Shown piece by piece: positions 1-11,269 of a DNA stretch of 64,000 nt. A model generated the notes under the pieces. It ran no database searches, was not told the DNA's origin, and was given only the letters and a program-made list of their open reading frames with translations. The stretch covers positions 19,809,853 to 19,873,852 of the forward strand of contig JBBCBC010000002.1 in the NCBI GenBank assembly GCA_037126765.1, given 5' to 3'. The position numbers and the translations under genes were made by a program. The DNA comes from Stenogyne calaminthoides. Taxonomy: Eukaryota; Streptophyta; Magnoliopsida; Lamiales; Lamiaceae. Position 1 is the first letter of the stretch. Each line of letters starts with the position of its first letter.

Positions 1-1114
1 GTGTTCACTAACCATACACCTTAAATATTGCTTTAGGCACAGATTCACCCTCTCAGTTTGGCCATCAGACTGAGGGTGGTATGAATAACTCATATTCAGA
101 TGTGTGCCCAGTAATTTGAATAGTTCTCTCCAAAAAGAACTAGTGAAAACATTATCCCTGTCACTAACAATGCTTGTAGGCAACCCATGCAGTTTGTAAA
201 TGACATCTAGGAAGTTTTTTGCAATTGAAGGAGCTGTGTAGGGGTGGGATAGTGCTAAGAAATGAGAATACTTGGTAAACATGTCAATTATTACCCAGAT
301 TACACTCTTACCCCAAGACTTAGAAAGTCCTTCAATGAAATCCATTGAGATGTGGCTCCACTTCAATGAAATCCATTGAGATGTGGCTCCAAGCCTGATT
401 TGGTACAGGTAAAGGTTGTAGAAAACCAGGATACAATCCAGGGTTTGATTTGCTTCTAGCACACACCTCACAAGCCTTTACCCATCTCATAACATCCTCC
501 TTCATATTAGGCCAGAAAAAGAGTCTCTTAAGCCTTTGATAAGTTCCAGTAACCCTAGAATGTCCACCATAGGGAGTCATATGCATCTCAGAGAATATCA
601 ACCCTCTAATTCCTTGATTTTCTCCAATAACCAACCTTTTCTTATACCTGAGAATCCCCTCAGTGACCTGGAAAAGTGGGTGAAAGGTTGAATCTTGTTC
701 CTTTGCCTTGATGATGTTTTGAACAAACTCATCAAGGTCATAGCTGAGCAGAACTTGGTCAATCCACTTAGGAGTGACTGTAGAAATAGCAATACAACTC
801 TCCCCTTCAAATTCCCTCCTTGATAATGCATCAACTGCATTATTATCACTTTCTTTCTTATATTGAATGTCATAATCCAACCCCAGGAGTTTGGTAATCC
901 ATTTTTGCTGCATTGGTGTCACTATCTTCTGGTCCAGCAAGTGTCTCAAAGACTTCTGATCAGTCTTGATAGTGAATCTCTGTACTTGGAAATAATGTCT
1001 CCACTTTTGCACTGCCATTAGAATATCTAGGAACTCTCTTTCATAGATGGAGAGAGCTTGATTCTTAGGACATAGAGCCTTACTCATGTAGGCCAAGGGT
1101 CTACCTTCTTGCAT
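1..1114 (-). pseudogene. gypsy pol C-terminal part: RNase H and integrase (partial)
   Basis: The frame at 1,114-332 carries RNase H features (EREFLDILMAVQKW, then TIKTDQKSLRHLLDQ and NAVDALSRR) followed by the integrase HHCC zinc-binding module (GGHSRVTGTYQRLKRLFFWP, then CEVCARSK). Below 330 the integrase core continues in another frame: the first catalytic Asp is in SMDFIE, the second in IVSDRDN, and a candidate Glu is in GQTERVN near position 60-75. RNase H degrades the RNA template and integrase inserts the cDNA. A 31-bp tandem duplication at 330-391 shifts the frame inside the core. The gene is truncated by the window edge. Confidence 0.85.
330..391. repeat. 31-bp perfect tandem duplication in integrase
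   Basis: Positions 330-360 and 361-391 are identical, starting CTTCAATGAAATCC. Because 31 is not a multiple of 3, it shifts the integrase frame just after the first catalytic Asp. It is either a replication-slippage mutation or an assembly error. Confidence 0.9.
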
Positions 1115-1949
1115 TAAAGGAGAATTTTACAAACTTTTTGGTGAAGTCAGGTAGTGCCAATACTGGTACAGTGACCATGGCATCCTTAAGTTTGTAAAAT
1201 GCTCCTTCAGCTTCAAGGTTCCACTTGAAGTTGTCCTTCTTTAGCAATGATGTCAAGGGTTTACTGATCTTGCCATACCCCTTCACAAATTTTCTGTAAT
1301 AGCCTGTTAAACCCAGAAATCCCCTCAACTGTTTAACAGTTTTAGGTTTGGGCCATTGCAACATGCATTCTATATTTTCAGGGTCTGTAGCAACTCCCAG
1401 ATCAGATATGATATGCCCCAAGTATTCCACCCTGTTCTGCCCAAACTGGCACTTGCTCATCTTGGCATACAACTGATTTTTTCTTAAGAGTTGTAGGACA
1501 ATCTCCAATTGTTGCACATGCTCATCCATGTTAGCACCGTAGATGAGTATGTCATCAAAAAACACTAGAACAAACTTCCTCAGATATTCCCCAAACACTT
1601 GATTCATCAGAGATTGAAAGGTTGCTGGGGCATTACACAGCCCAAAGGGCATCACTAGGAACTCATAATGGCCATTATGAGTCCTAAAGGCTGTTAAATA
1701 TCTGTGTTCTTTGTTCATGAGAATTTGGAAATAACCAGATCTCAAGTCAATCTTTGAAAAGACCTTAGAACCATGTAACTCATCAAGTAGCTCATCAATG
1801 ATGGGAATATGGTAGTTATGCTTAATGTAACAATCATTAAGATACCTGTAATCCACACACATCCTCCAAGAGCCATCCTTCTTTTTCACTAGGATGATTG
1901 GAGAGGTAAAAGGACTTTTACTGTTCTGGATGACTCCAAACTTTAACAA
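1101..1949 (-). pseudogene. gypsy reverse transcriptase domain
   Basis: This 282-codon frame is a typical Ty3/gypsy RT: SPIILVKKKDGSWRMCVDYR (fingers), SKIDLRSGYFQI (first catalytic Asp), MPFGLCNAPATFQ, then VFFDDILIY with the two catalytic Asp residues, and the RT-RNase H connection ending in LRGFLGLTGYYRKFVKGYGK. It copies the element RNA into cDNA in the capsid. It breaks into a new frame at 1,943-1,949 on the N-terminal side and at about 1,101-1,114 before RNase H. All catalytic residues are present, so the disruption may be recent or partly due to sequencing error. Confidence 0.9.
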
Positions 1950-2161
1950 GTCCCTTTTTCTATCTCATCCTTTTGTATGTGTGAGGTCCTGTAGGGATAT
2001 TTTTGCTTTGGGACACTCCATGGCTTCAGTATGATTTGATGTTCCACTCCCCTTTCTGGGGGAAATTTCTTGGGTTCCTCAAACACATCATTATAAGCTT
2101 GCAGCAACTGCTGCAGTGCTGGATTTTCATCCAATTCTTCTTTTGGTGTAGAGGTAATTAA
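1943..2161 (-). pseudogene. gypsy pol linker before RT
   Basis: A short frame with the conserved chromovirus-type linker (VFEEPKKFPPERGVEHQI, then PYR and HIQKDEIEK) that normally joins protease to RT. It leads into the RT at 1,949 after a frameshift. Its upstream end is cut by the copia array, and the reading continues at 25,754 on the other side. Confidence 0.75.
2157..2161. other. Target-site duplication ATTAA (left)
   Basis: ATTAA at 2,157-2,161 directly precedes TGTTGGG. The same five bases follow the last LTR at 25,754-25,758, as expected for one integration event flanking the whole array. Confidence 0.85.
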
Positions 2162-3272
2162 TGTTGGGATTATACTGAAAAGTATGCTTTTACTTTGTAT
2201 AATCGAAACTGAATTTCCAGACTTATTTACTGAAATAAATTGTTTATCACTGATGCTTTAAATATGATTGAATGTTATATATATTTACTGCATAACTGCT
2301 CAATAATTCAATGCGTGTTACATCAGTAGTTAATTTAGTGATACCCGATCACGTAAGATTAAATTAATTGGTCCCTTGTAATTAAAAAGTACACCATTCA
2401 CGACCTAGATGGAAATGAACAACCATCGTGAAAAGGTTGAGGTGTAAGGCTCGGATTGTTTTGTCTTGACCAAGAGATTACACTAGTGCATGACCGATCT
2501 TGTTGAATAGGACCTCTGGAGGATAAATTCTTGAACCGAACAAGGAAGAATTAGACCTCAATGGTTCGTTGTTTCTTAACCTTCGTCCCTTAAATAGGAT
2601 CACGTGGGATTGGTAACTATTGCTTTGACTTATCATGGGTAGCGAATCAGAGAGAGATTCAATACTTTTTATCTTGGGCAATATTATTGGTCACATGTGA
2701 TTGCTAAGATTTAATACGAAGAATCGTGTGCAAGCACGCTTGTTTGATTTGCCCCTTGGGAGGTTCATAAGTTTTATCATACCAAATCTTGCAAGTGGAA
2801 TTAGTTTCCTGTATGGATAATAATGTTGAACCGCTTCTCGACCAAGGACAAAAAGATATTAATTAACGAAAGCTATTTCAAATGGCTTGAATTAATTAAT
2901 GGGCTAGATAATCTTAAACACGGGAAATAATGACCGGGAGCCATATTGACTGTAATATGGGTTAAGATGGATAGTGCAATATTAATTATGTAGTGGGATT
3001 AATTAATATTTATGGGCTTGAATTATATTGTGGCTCAATATTAGATATTCAAGATCCATTAGAAGGTCCAATCTTAATTCTCCTAAAGGCCCCCTGAGTA
3101 GCCCAACATATAGTCCAATAACTGAAAAGGTGATTAAAATAAAATAAATATTGTTGCTTAATATTTTCTCTAATTTTCGAAAATTATGGATAAAAGAGGG
3201 AGAAAGATTTTCTTTGAATTTTGTTATGGAATGAAGATATGTATTCTTGGAATACAAGATTATCTCATTAAA

Positions 3273-3422
3273 TTCAAGAAATCTCCCACTTGGTTATACA
3301 TAGTGAAATTTTCGAAATTTTGGAAATATAGTGGGCAAGAAAGATTTTCTTGATTTTCTTGAAAAGATATTATGGAAGATATGTATTTCTTGAAATACAA
3401 GAATATCTCATAAATTCAAGAA
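3273..3422 (+). promoter_or_regulatory. Cluster of TTCnnGAA heat-shock-element-like dyads in U3
   Basis: Dyads lie at 3,273-3,280, 3,356-3,363, 3,387-3,394 and 3,415-3,422, and a GTATTC-TTG-GAATAC palindrome at 3,241-3,255. TTCnnGAA is the core of plant heat-shock elements, although a full three-unit array is not seen. All lie 190-340 bp upstream of the TATA box. Confidence 0.4.
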
Positions 3423-3608
3423 GATCCAAATCTTGGAATCTTGCACTTAATATTTTCGAAAATCTCCATAAAATAGAGGAGGTGGATTTTTGTGGAATAT
3501 TTTAATTATGGGAAAAAGAATATATGGGATATATTCAAGATTTCTTGGTGACCAAGAAAAGTCTTTTCACACATTGAAAAAACACAAAAATTTCGTTCAC
3601 CCCTCTCC

Positions 3609-3617
3609 TATAAATAG
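3609..3617 (+). promoter_or_regulatory. LTR TATA box
   Basis: TATAAATAG lies in a context that is nearly identical in every LTR of the family (10,873, 18,110, 25,352, 48,803). It is the probable U3 core promoter, with transcription starting about 30 bp downstream. Confidence 0.7.
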
Positions 3618-4011
3618 GGGATGATTAGTTCATTCCCAAGTACAATTCCATGTCTTTGAAATATTAAAAATCCACATAAGTGGTGCAACAAAGTTTATTT
3701 TTTCCTTTTGTTAATTGTTCATGAGTATCCTTCCAATCGGATTGTCGAAAGCAAGGGCTAAGGAATACTTGGGAAGTCCTTTTGGTTAGTCCGTCCGACC
3801 AAAGCCACTTTGCCATCCCGAGAGGTACGCTCACGTAAACCCGTAGATTCCGCGATCGTAGGTTTTACGTGGCTTTTTATATGCATGATATGTTGTTGCA
3901 ATTATTATTTGAATTAATATAGGATTAATTCATGCTAGTAATAATTAATGAATTAAATTTGTATTTAAATTTTCACCCCGAATAGATCTGTGTGAATCAT
4001 TCCCCAACAAC

Positions 4012-4024
4012 TGGTATCAGAGCC
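4012..4024 (+). other. Primer-binding site, tRNA-iMet type
   Basis: TGGTATCAGAGCC starts two bases after the LTR end and matches the initiator-tRNA-Met primer site used by most plant copia elements. In units 2 and 3 the same site reads ATCGCATCGAGCC and ATCGTATCGAGCC. Confidence 0.9.
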
Positions 4025-4337
4025 ACTGTTTCGGGCTCTGAATTTTTTAAATTGTAATTTAATTCGTGGACATTAAATTTGAAATTGGATAGTAGAACTG
4101 CTAGATCTGCTTTGCGTGTATCCAATTGTCATGGATTTTAATGTTTTATTTTGCATGCATATAAACTGTGGTTTTTTAATTCGATTCGTTCGGATTTGTT
4201 TTGCCTCATGAGAAAATCCACGAGTAGACTAGGATTTGTTTGATTTGATCAATGTAATAGACTAGTCTAGATCTAGGTTTATTTATTTTTTGTAAATAAA
4301 TTGTAACCGGATCGGGAACAAAGAGATGAAGAATTAA

Positions 4338-4790
4338 AGGACGAAATCCGAATCAACGGAGGCGCCGCTACTTGTATTTGATGGGCGCAGTGGCGGCAGG
4401 CGGCCGAAAGCCCAGGATAGAGAGGGGTCGCGCCAAGACAAAGGGTGCGCCCCAAAGCCGAAATGACGGGCGGCCGCCGGGCTCGAAGTGAGCCGGGCGC
4501 CAGGCGAGACGCCGAAATACGCCGAGGTCATGGGCGAGCATGGAGTATGAAGGCATGATCTTGCGGATGAGCCTTGCTAAATGCCATCGAGACTCTGGAT
4601 TGTCGACACCCCAGCGAGGCGTGTCGAGAAGGCCAAGGGAGCTGGCTCACCGCAAGGCGAGGTCGCCTAAATGTCCCAGGCTGCCGGCCGTTGATCTTGG
4701 CGTGCATCCTTACTTATTTGAAGCCTGGCGTGGGCGATTCGAGACGGCATTTTTTCGAGACGAACGAGGGGGAGAAATTGAGGCGGTTTC
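4338..4790 (+). other. GC-rich island in the element leader, unit 1
   Basis: This block of about 450 bp of GC-rich sequence (GGGCGGCCG, GGCGCC, many CG dinucleotides) sits in an AT-rich leader between PBS and gag. The same island recurs at 11,600, 18,850 and 49,540. Two overlapping plus-strand ORFs (4,540-4,824 and 4,574-4,864) and two minus-strand ORFs cover it, but none is conserved in frame between copies, so I do not call a protein. It is probably a structured leader or promoter-proximal CpG-rich segment. Confidence 0.5.
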
Positions 4791-4799
4791 TTCAAGATC

Positions 4800-5580
4800 C
4801 AAGCCAAGAAAAATCAAACCATGATAATTGGATAATTTGTTGCCTGAATATGTTTATTTTTTAAGCTTTGCTTGATTTATTTGTGCTATCTTATGCTTTA
4901 TTTAATTTGTTTAAATGTGTTTGCATGAGGGTTGACAAATTGAAAAATCTCAACTTCAAAATTACTAAGTATGTTTTAAATAATTAATTGACAATTTTAT
5001 TCCGGATAATAAAATTGAATTAATTTTGACCTCCATGATTTATTTATTTGTGAATTCTTTTGGAGAAATTCCCCCCCTGGACGGTCAAAAGATAGGTTTC
5101 ACATGAATGAATTCCAAACGGATGATTGTGGGTTATTACTAAATGCGCGATGACCCTCCCCACGAGGCTCGATCAAAGCGAAAATAGTAATCTCAGATTT
5201 AATCATGGTTATTACTTAGGTATAAAATTGATATGCATATACTTCCCCGAAGTCCCTGTCAATTTTATATTGGTCAAGTGGGAGCCAACTATTAATCTGG
5301 ATATTAAAGGTTTGTAACTGTTCTTGTTTGTAACCTGCTTGAATGTGTTTAAATAATGACCCACCCCACGTGGCTTATTTAAACTATTTTGAGATGTTGG
5401 CTGATGCATGTTCATATTTTTTTTGAGATTTTAAATATGATGAATGTGATCGAACCTTGTGATATACTTGTGCTATTGCATATAGTTGTTTATTTCAGTT
5501 CAGCATGTCGTTACCTTTTAATCCACTGTTATTATACTTAAAGTCAATACAATATGTATGGAAACTATATTGATTGGAAA
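4800..5580 (+). other. AT-rich untranslated leader, unit 1
   Basis: This AT-rich sequence lies between the GC-rich island and the gag remnant. It contains two conserved blocks with multiple stops in all frames (for example around 5,100-5,300). No gene is seen. The same segment is present in units 2 and 3 and in the element at 47,366. Confidence 0.5.
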
Positions 5581-6150
5581 ATTATAATTGTCCTAACTGC
5601 ACAAAAGCACGAGTGGATTTTGACACGCAAAAATTAGATGAGCCAACTGACGAGTCAAAACATGCGGGACTCGTCAGATCACCTTGCGAGAGATGTCGTC
5701 GCTGAAAATGGTGGAGGAAAAACCCGTAAGGGATTACGTCCTCAAAATAGATGGCAAATCCGCAACAAACTTGAGATTCTCGAGTCGCATTATGATCTAG
5801 AGACTCGATGAATTTGGTACTTCATTCTCTCGCCTGAAAGGTTTTTGAGCATTTTGGCCTCGCTAGCTAATTTGTTGCAAACTTTTGGACTCGGCAGAAA
5901 TGATGATAAGGCACCAAACTCAAGCTTTGACGGCAAGTGGTCCGTCTTCATCTTCTAGGCCAAGGGTAGGCAAGATAAAGAAGAGGACCAAAGGCCATAA
6001 GCAATAAAACTCAATTGTTGCCAAGGGCAATGGTAAGATGAGGAATGCTTGTTGAAATCAAGGAAAATCCAAAGAGGAAGTGCTTAAGTCTGCGGTGAGA
6101 GAGGACAATGGAGGTTTTGCTTTTCTCCAAAAAGGGGACGGAAAAAAAGG
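5580..6150 (+). pseudogene. copia gag remnant, unit 1
   Basis: Heavily disrupted. By position and alignment with the better-preserved version at 50,800-51,560 it corresponds to gag, the capsid protein: an ENGGGK stretch matches the ENGGGTPVKEH region of that copy, and the lysine-rich part near 5,960-6,060 matches KKKDKSHK. Much of the capsid core seen at 50,990-51,050 is missing. No frame stays open beyond about 60 codons, and a zinc knuckle cannot be read. Confidence 0.55.
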
Positions 6151-6620
6151 TAATTCTCACACACTAGTTGTTGAAACTTGTTTAGCGGCGTATACTTCTC
6201 ATTCGTGGGTGGTTGATACGAGATCCACTAATCATGTTGGCTTCACGGGTTCTAAATGATCCGGCAACGTAGTGGGAGTGAGATCCTCATCACACTGGGC
6301 AACGTTACGATAGTAGAAGACATTGCAATGCTACGTAAGTGGCAGATATTGCAATGCTACAATAGTAACGCTTATTGCAATACTACGCAAGTAGCAGACA
6401 TTGCAATGCTACATGAGTAGCAGTTAAAGCAGTGGGAGAAGTGCACCTATCTTTTGAAGATAAAGTTTTTTTGAGATTATCTTTATGTTCCCAGTTTTAG
6501 AAAGAATTCACTTTTAGTTTCTAAAATTTGATTAAAGGACACTAAGTTTCTTCTAATAAGAATGACATCATTTTTGAAATGATGAGTGTACCTGTTACGG
6601 GACATTGATAGAAAATTTCT
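6150..6620 (+). pseudogene. copia protease region with inserted 26-bp repeats, unit 1
   Basis: The phrase SHSWVVDTRSTNHV near 6,195-6,235 corresponds to the aspartic protease active site (D-[ST]-G in the family, here DTR). A 4 x 26-bp repeat at 6,319-6,422 replaces the sequence just after it and breaks the frame. Units 2 and 3 share this structure; the element at 47,366 does not. Confidence 0.6.
6319..6422 (+). repeat. 4 x 26-bp minisatellite in protease, unit 1
   Basis: Four adjacent 26-bp units start at 6,319, 6,345, 6,371 and 6,397. Each has the core ATTGCAATRCTAC followed by AGTRRCR-like ends. The total of 104 bp is not a multiple of three. Confidence 0.9.
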
Positions 6621-7580
6621 ATACAATTAATCTCAGGCACACCACTCACAAAAATGCATCCTATAACACATCAATCAAGCTTCCGGAAAAAAGAAAAGCG
6701 TGAACGAAATACTTCTTTGGCATCTAAGATTAGATCATATAAATCCAAAAGAGGATCCAAAGGTTGGTGAAAGATGGTTCACCGAGCGCGTCTCCAAGTT
6801 TAATCGAATCCAACCTCGCGAATCATGTTTGGAGGGTGATATGACCAAGATGGCATTTGGAGCCAAGGGAATGGGGGCTAAAGAAGTGTTAGAGATCGCT
6901 CACATAGATGTACGTAGTTCAATGTTAACCAAAGCAAGAGGAGGTTATGAGTAATTTTATTGATGATTACTCAAGGTACATTTTCCTTATGAAGCATGAA
7001 TCAGACCTTTGAGAAATTCTAAGAATTTAAGGCTCAAGCGAGAGAATCATATGGAAAAACGATCAAGTCTCTACGATCCGATCGTGGAGGCGAATACCTC
7101 AAATATGAGTTTTTGAACTACTTATCGATGAAGGGATTGCATCCCACTCATCAAGACCTTAACCCCTCAACAAAACGGGGTTTGCAGAGCGAAGCAACAG
7201 AACTCTTTTGGAAATGGTTAGATCAATAATGAGTTATACGGATCTTCCCGAGTCGTTCTGGGGTCATGCCTTGGAAAACAGCGACTTACATTCTGAACTT
7301 GGTGCTATCCAAATCGGTTCCCCCGAACCCCAAAGAATTGTGGACCCAAGCGCAAGTCTAGTATGAGACACATGAGAACTTTGGGGTGTCCGGCCTACGT
7401 GTTGGACAAGGAAACCGGTAAATTGGATCCTCGATCAGAATTAAGGCTATTTTGTAGGATACCCCGAGGGAACAAAAGGGTGAATGATTCTATAGTTCCG
7501 AAGATCAAAAGGTGGACATCCGCACCCACTTTAGATTTTGGAAGAAAACTATATGAACCAAAGAAAACCCAGAAGTGAGA
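6620..7580 (+). pseudogene. copia integrase, unit 1
   Basis: This covers the GAG-pre-integrase motif LLWHLRLDHINPK (6,712-6,750), then the catalytic core with FIDDYSR (6,958-6,975), SDRGGEY (near 7,080) and NRTLLEMVRSIMSYTDLPES (7,195-7,255). The C-terminal part around 7,363-7,578 includes GCPAYVLDKETGKLDPRSE. Integrase joins the cDNA to the genome. Stops include a TAA at 7,020-7,022 inside KF-EFKA that units 2 and 3 share, plus several frameshifts. Confidence 0.8.
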
Positions 7581-7779
7581 TTACCTTAAATGAGCTTAGA
7601 GGGCAAACCTCAGTGCCAACTGTACTAGATGATATACCAAACGATATGCTTTCAACCGAGCCTAGTCATAGTGGGAGGGTTGTTAGATAATAATAGAGAT
7701 TCATGGAATAGGAGAGTCCTCGGACTTGATTCCCTAATCGCACCCATGGACATATGACGAGGCACTCCAAGATAAGGAT

Positions 7780-8620
7780 GCGCTTTCTTGGCAAATAGCA
7801 ATGAAAAAGCCGATATGGGTTCTATGTTTCATAATAGAGTGTGTGAGAGCTAGTCGAACCACTTAATGGGGTCAAAACCATTGGATGCAAGTGGGTATAT
7901 AAGAGGAAAAGAGGACCGGATTTTAAGGTTGAAACCTTTAAAAGCAAGACTAATGGCGAAAGGTTATACTCGAGAAAGAAAGGGATCGATTATGAGGAAA
8001 CTTTTTTCGCCAGTAGCCATGCTTAAGTCCATCCGTATTCTCTTATCGATTGTCAAGCGCATTTCGACTTTAAGTCTGGCAAATAGATGTCAAGACAGCT
8101 TTCCTTAACGGAAGTCTTGATAAAGAGATCTATATGCAACAACCCCATGTTTTCATTGAAACAGGCCAAGAACACCTAGTTTGTAAAGCTCAAGAGGTCC
8201 ATTTACGGACTCAAACAGGCATCCAGAGCTTGGAACCAAAGTTTTGATCATGTAATAAAGTCTTATGGGTTTGATCAAAACAAGTTTGAAAGTTGTGTGT
8301 ATAAAAAGCGTTTCGGAACTGCATTGGTATTCTTAGTACTATACGTAGATAACATTGTGATCATCGGGAACGATGTGAAGGTGTGATCAGACGTAAGGGC
8401 ATGGTTTCAAAACAGTTTGATATGAAAGACTTAGGGAAAGCCGGACATATCCTTGGGATCAAGATTACTCGAGATCGCCAGAAAAGGATGATCGGGTTAT
8501 CGCAAGTTTCATACATAGACACTATTTTTTTTTTAAACAATTCAGCATGCAAGATTCCAAGAAAGGATTCGTACCTTTCAGACTTGGAATCCATCTATCC
8601 AAGAAAATGTTCCCTAAGAC
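7780..8620 (+). pseudogene. copia reverse transcriptase, unit 1
   Basis: The motifs, in changing frames, are GCKWVYKRKRG-like, ETFKARLMAKGYT-like, SIYGLKQASRAWNQSFD and VLYVDNIVIIGND. The catalytic YVDD box reads YVDN: the second Asp codon is AAC at 8,351-8,353, which should abolish polymerase activity. A TGA follows at about 8,386 (DVKV-stop-SDVRAWF). The longest intact stretch, 8,383-8,748, carries FDMKDLGKAGHILGIKITRD. The YVDN change and the stop are shared with units 2 and 3. Confidence 0.85.
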
Positions 8621-8639
8621 TAAAAGGAGATAGATGGCA

Positions 8640-9310
8640 TGAAAGGTATTCCTTGTGCTTCGGTTGTCGGAAACCTTATGTATGCATTGCTATGTACGAG
8701 ACCGGATATATGCTTTGTCGTAGGCATGGTAGCAAGATATCAGAGTAACCCAGGGAAAGCGAATTAGACGACAGTTAAAAACATTCTGAAGTATCTGAAA
8801 AGAACTCGGGATATAATGTTGATTTATCAGTCAGATACTCCAATCCCCATCGGCCACTACACTTTCGGTTTCCAATCGATATAGATTCCGAAATTATCTG
8901 CCTCAGTTAGTGTGTTTCCATTTGGGAAGTGTAGCCATCCAATGGACGAGTGTGAAGCAGAAATGCATCACTGACTCAACCATGGAAGTTCGGGTAAGTA
9001 GCTACTTGTGAAGCAGTGAAAGAACCGATTGGGCTCTAGATCTTCTTAGTGGACTTGGATGGTGTTCTGAATTTGTCTAGCAATATATGCTAGGGGCAGT
9101 TGCAAATTCAAGAGAACCAAGAGTCCACGAGTCAAACAAACACATTAAAGGAAAGACATCTTATACGAGAAATCGTTAAGAGAGGAGATATAGATGTGGC
9201 AAAGATAGCGTCGAGGACGACCTTAGCGGATCCATTCACAAAGCGTCTCTCAATACATTCGAGAGACATGTGAGTGGAATGGGTGTCAAGACCGTTGCCA
9301 ATCTGCTTTG
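8640..9310 (+). pseudogene. copia RNase H, unit 1
   Basis: It continues from RT through YALLCTRPDICF and GMVARYQSNPGK to the RNase H core (CITDSTMEVRV near 8,965-9,000, where the family has D-S-T-x-E), then NKHIKGRHLIREIVKRGDID. The C-terminal DPFTKRLS motif near 9,230-9,250 marks the end of pol. Several single-base shifts are present. Confidence 0.75.
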
Positions 9311-9410
9311 AGTATAAGTGGGAGAAATTATTAAGTTCGTGTAGGTGACATTAGATGTCACGGACTACTCGAGACGTGTTGTAGTATACTTAAAAGCAGA
9401 CTTTGAGTAT

Positions 9411-9421
9411 AAGTGGGAGAT
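9411..9421 (+). other. Polypurine tract, unit 1
   Basis: AAGTGGGAGAT lies directly before the LTR start at 9,422. It is the plus-strand primer for cDNA synthesis and is conserved in all units. Confidence 0.8.
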
Positions 9422-11269
9422 TGTTGGGATTATACTGAAAAGTATGCTTTTACTTTGTATAATCGAAACTGAATTTCCAGACTTATTTACTGAAATAAAT
9501 TGTTTATCACTGATGCTTTAAATATGATTGAATGTTATATATATTTACTGCATAACTGTTCAATAATTAAATGACGTGTTACATCAGAGTTAATTTAGTG
9601 ATACCCGATCACGAAGATTAAATTAACAAATTCCTTGTAACTAAAAAAGTACGCCATTCACGACCTAGATGGAAATGAACAACCATCGCGAAAGGTTGAG
9701 GTGTAAGGCTCGATTGTTTTGTCTTGACCAAGAGATTACACTAGTGCATGACCGATTCACGAATAGGACCCTACAGAGGATAAATTCTTGAATCGAACAA
9801 GGAAGAATTAGACCTCGAATGGTTCGTTGTTTCTTAACCTTCGTCCCTTAAATAGGATCACATGGGATTGGTAACTATTGCTTTGACTTATCATGGGTAG
9901 CGAATCAGAGAGAGATTCAATACTTTTTATCTTGGGCAATATTATTGGTCACATGTGATTGCTAAGATTTAATACGAAGAATCGTGTGCAAGTCGCTTTT
10001 GTTTGATTTGCCCCTTCTTGGGAGGTTCATAAGTTTTATCATACCAAATCTTGCAAGTGGAATTAGTTTCCTGTATGGATAATAATGTTGAACCGCTCTC
10101 GACCAAGGACAAAAGATATTAATTAACGGAAAAGCTATTTCAAAGGGCTTGAATTAATTAATGGGCTAGATAATCTTAAACACGGGAAATAATGACCGGG
10201 AGCCATATTGACTATAATATGGGTTAAGATGGATAGTGCAATATTAATTATGTAGTGGGATTAATTAATATTTATGGGCTTGAATTATATTGTGGCTCAA
10301 TATTAGATATTCAAGATCCGTTAGAAGGTCCAATCTTAATTCTCCTAAAGGCCCCCTGAGTAGCCCAACATATAGTCCAATAACTGAAAAGGTGATTAAA
10401 ATAAAATAAATATTGTTGCTTAATATTTTCTCTAATTTTTAAAAATTATGGATAAAAAGGAGAAAAAGATTTTTCTTTGAATTTTGTTATGGAATGAAGA
10501 TATGTATTCTTGGAATACAAGATTATCTCATTAAATTCAAGAAATCTCCCACTTGGTTATACATAGTGAAATTTTCAAATTTTTTGGAAAATATAGTGGG
10601 CAAAAAGATTTTCTTGATTTTCTTGAAAAGATATTATGGAAGATATGTATTTCTTGAAATACAAGAATATCTCATAAATTCAAGAAGATCCAAATCTTGG
10701 AATCTTGCACTTAATATTTTCGAAAATCTCCATAAAATAGAGGAGGTGGATTTTTGTGGAATATTTTAATTATGGGAAAAAGAATATATGGGATAAATTC
10801 AAGATTTCTTGGTGACCAAGAAAAGTCTTTTCACACATTGAAAAAACACAAAAATTTCGTTCACCCCTCTCCTATAAATAGGGGATGATTAGTTCATTCC
10901 CAAGTACAATTCCATGTGCTGGAAATATTAGCAAATCCACATAAGTGGTGCAACAAAGTTTATTTTTTCCTTTTTGTTAATTGTTCGCGAGTATCCTTCC
11001 ACCGGATTGTCGAGCAAGGGCTAAGGGAATACTTGGGAAGTCCTTTTGGTTAGTCCGTCCGACCAAAGCCACGCCATCCCGAGAGGTAATGCTTCACGAA
11101 ACCCGTAGATTCCGCATCGTAGGTTTTACGTGGCTTTTTATATGCATGATATGTTGTTGCAATTATTATTTGAATTAATATAGGATTAATTCATGCTAGT
11201 AATAATTAATGAATTAAATTTGTATTTAAATTTTCACCTTAATAGATCTCGTGTGAATCATTCCCAATA
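9422..11269 (+). repeat. Array LTR 2 (shared by units 1 and 2)
   Basis: The LTR is 1,848 bp, with TGTTGGG at 9,422 and an end altered to TTCCCAATA (CCCAACA elsewhere). TATA box at 10,873-10,880. It serves both as the 3' LTR of unit 1 and the 5' LTR of unit 2, with no host sequence between. Confidence 0.88.

Larger units (their letters stand above)
2162..4009 (+). repeat. Array LTR 1
   Basis: The LTR is 1,848 bp, from TGTTGGGATTATACTG to TCCCCAACA, with short terminal inverted repeats (TGTTGGG/CCCAACA). It has a TATA box at 3,609-3,617 and several TTCnnGAA dyads upstream of it. Many CTG and CAG positions that are altered in the other LTRs are intact here. Confidence 0.9.

Noticed and set aside
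6319..6422. 26-bp repeats as a CRISPR array
   Set aside because: Units are directly adjacent with no unique spacers, inside a plant retrotransposon protease gene, and repeated in each array unit.
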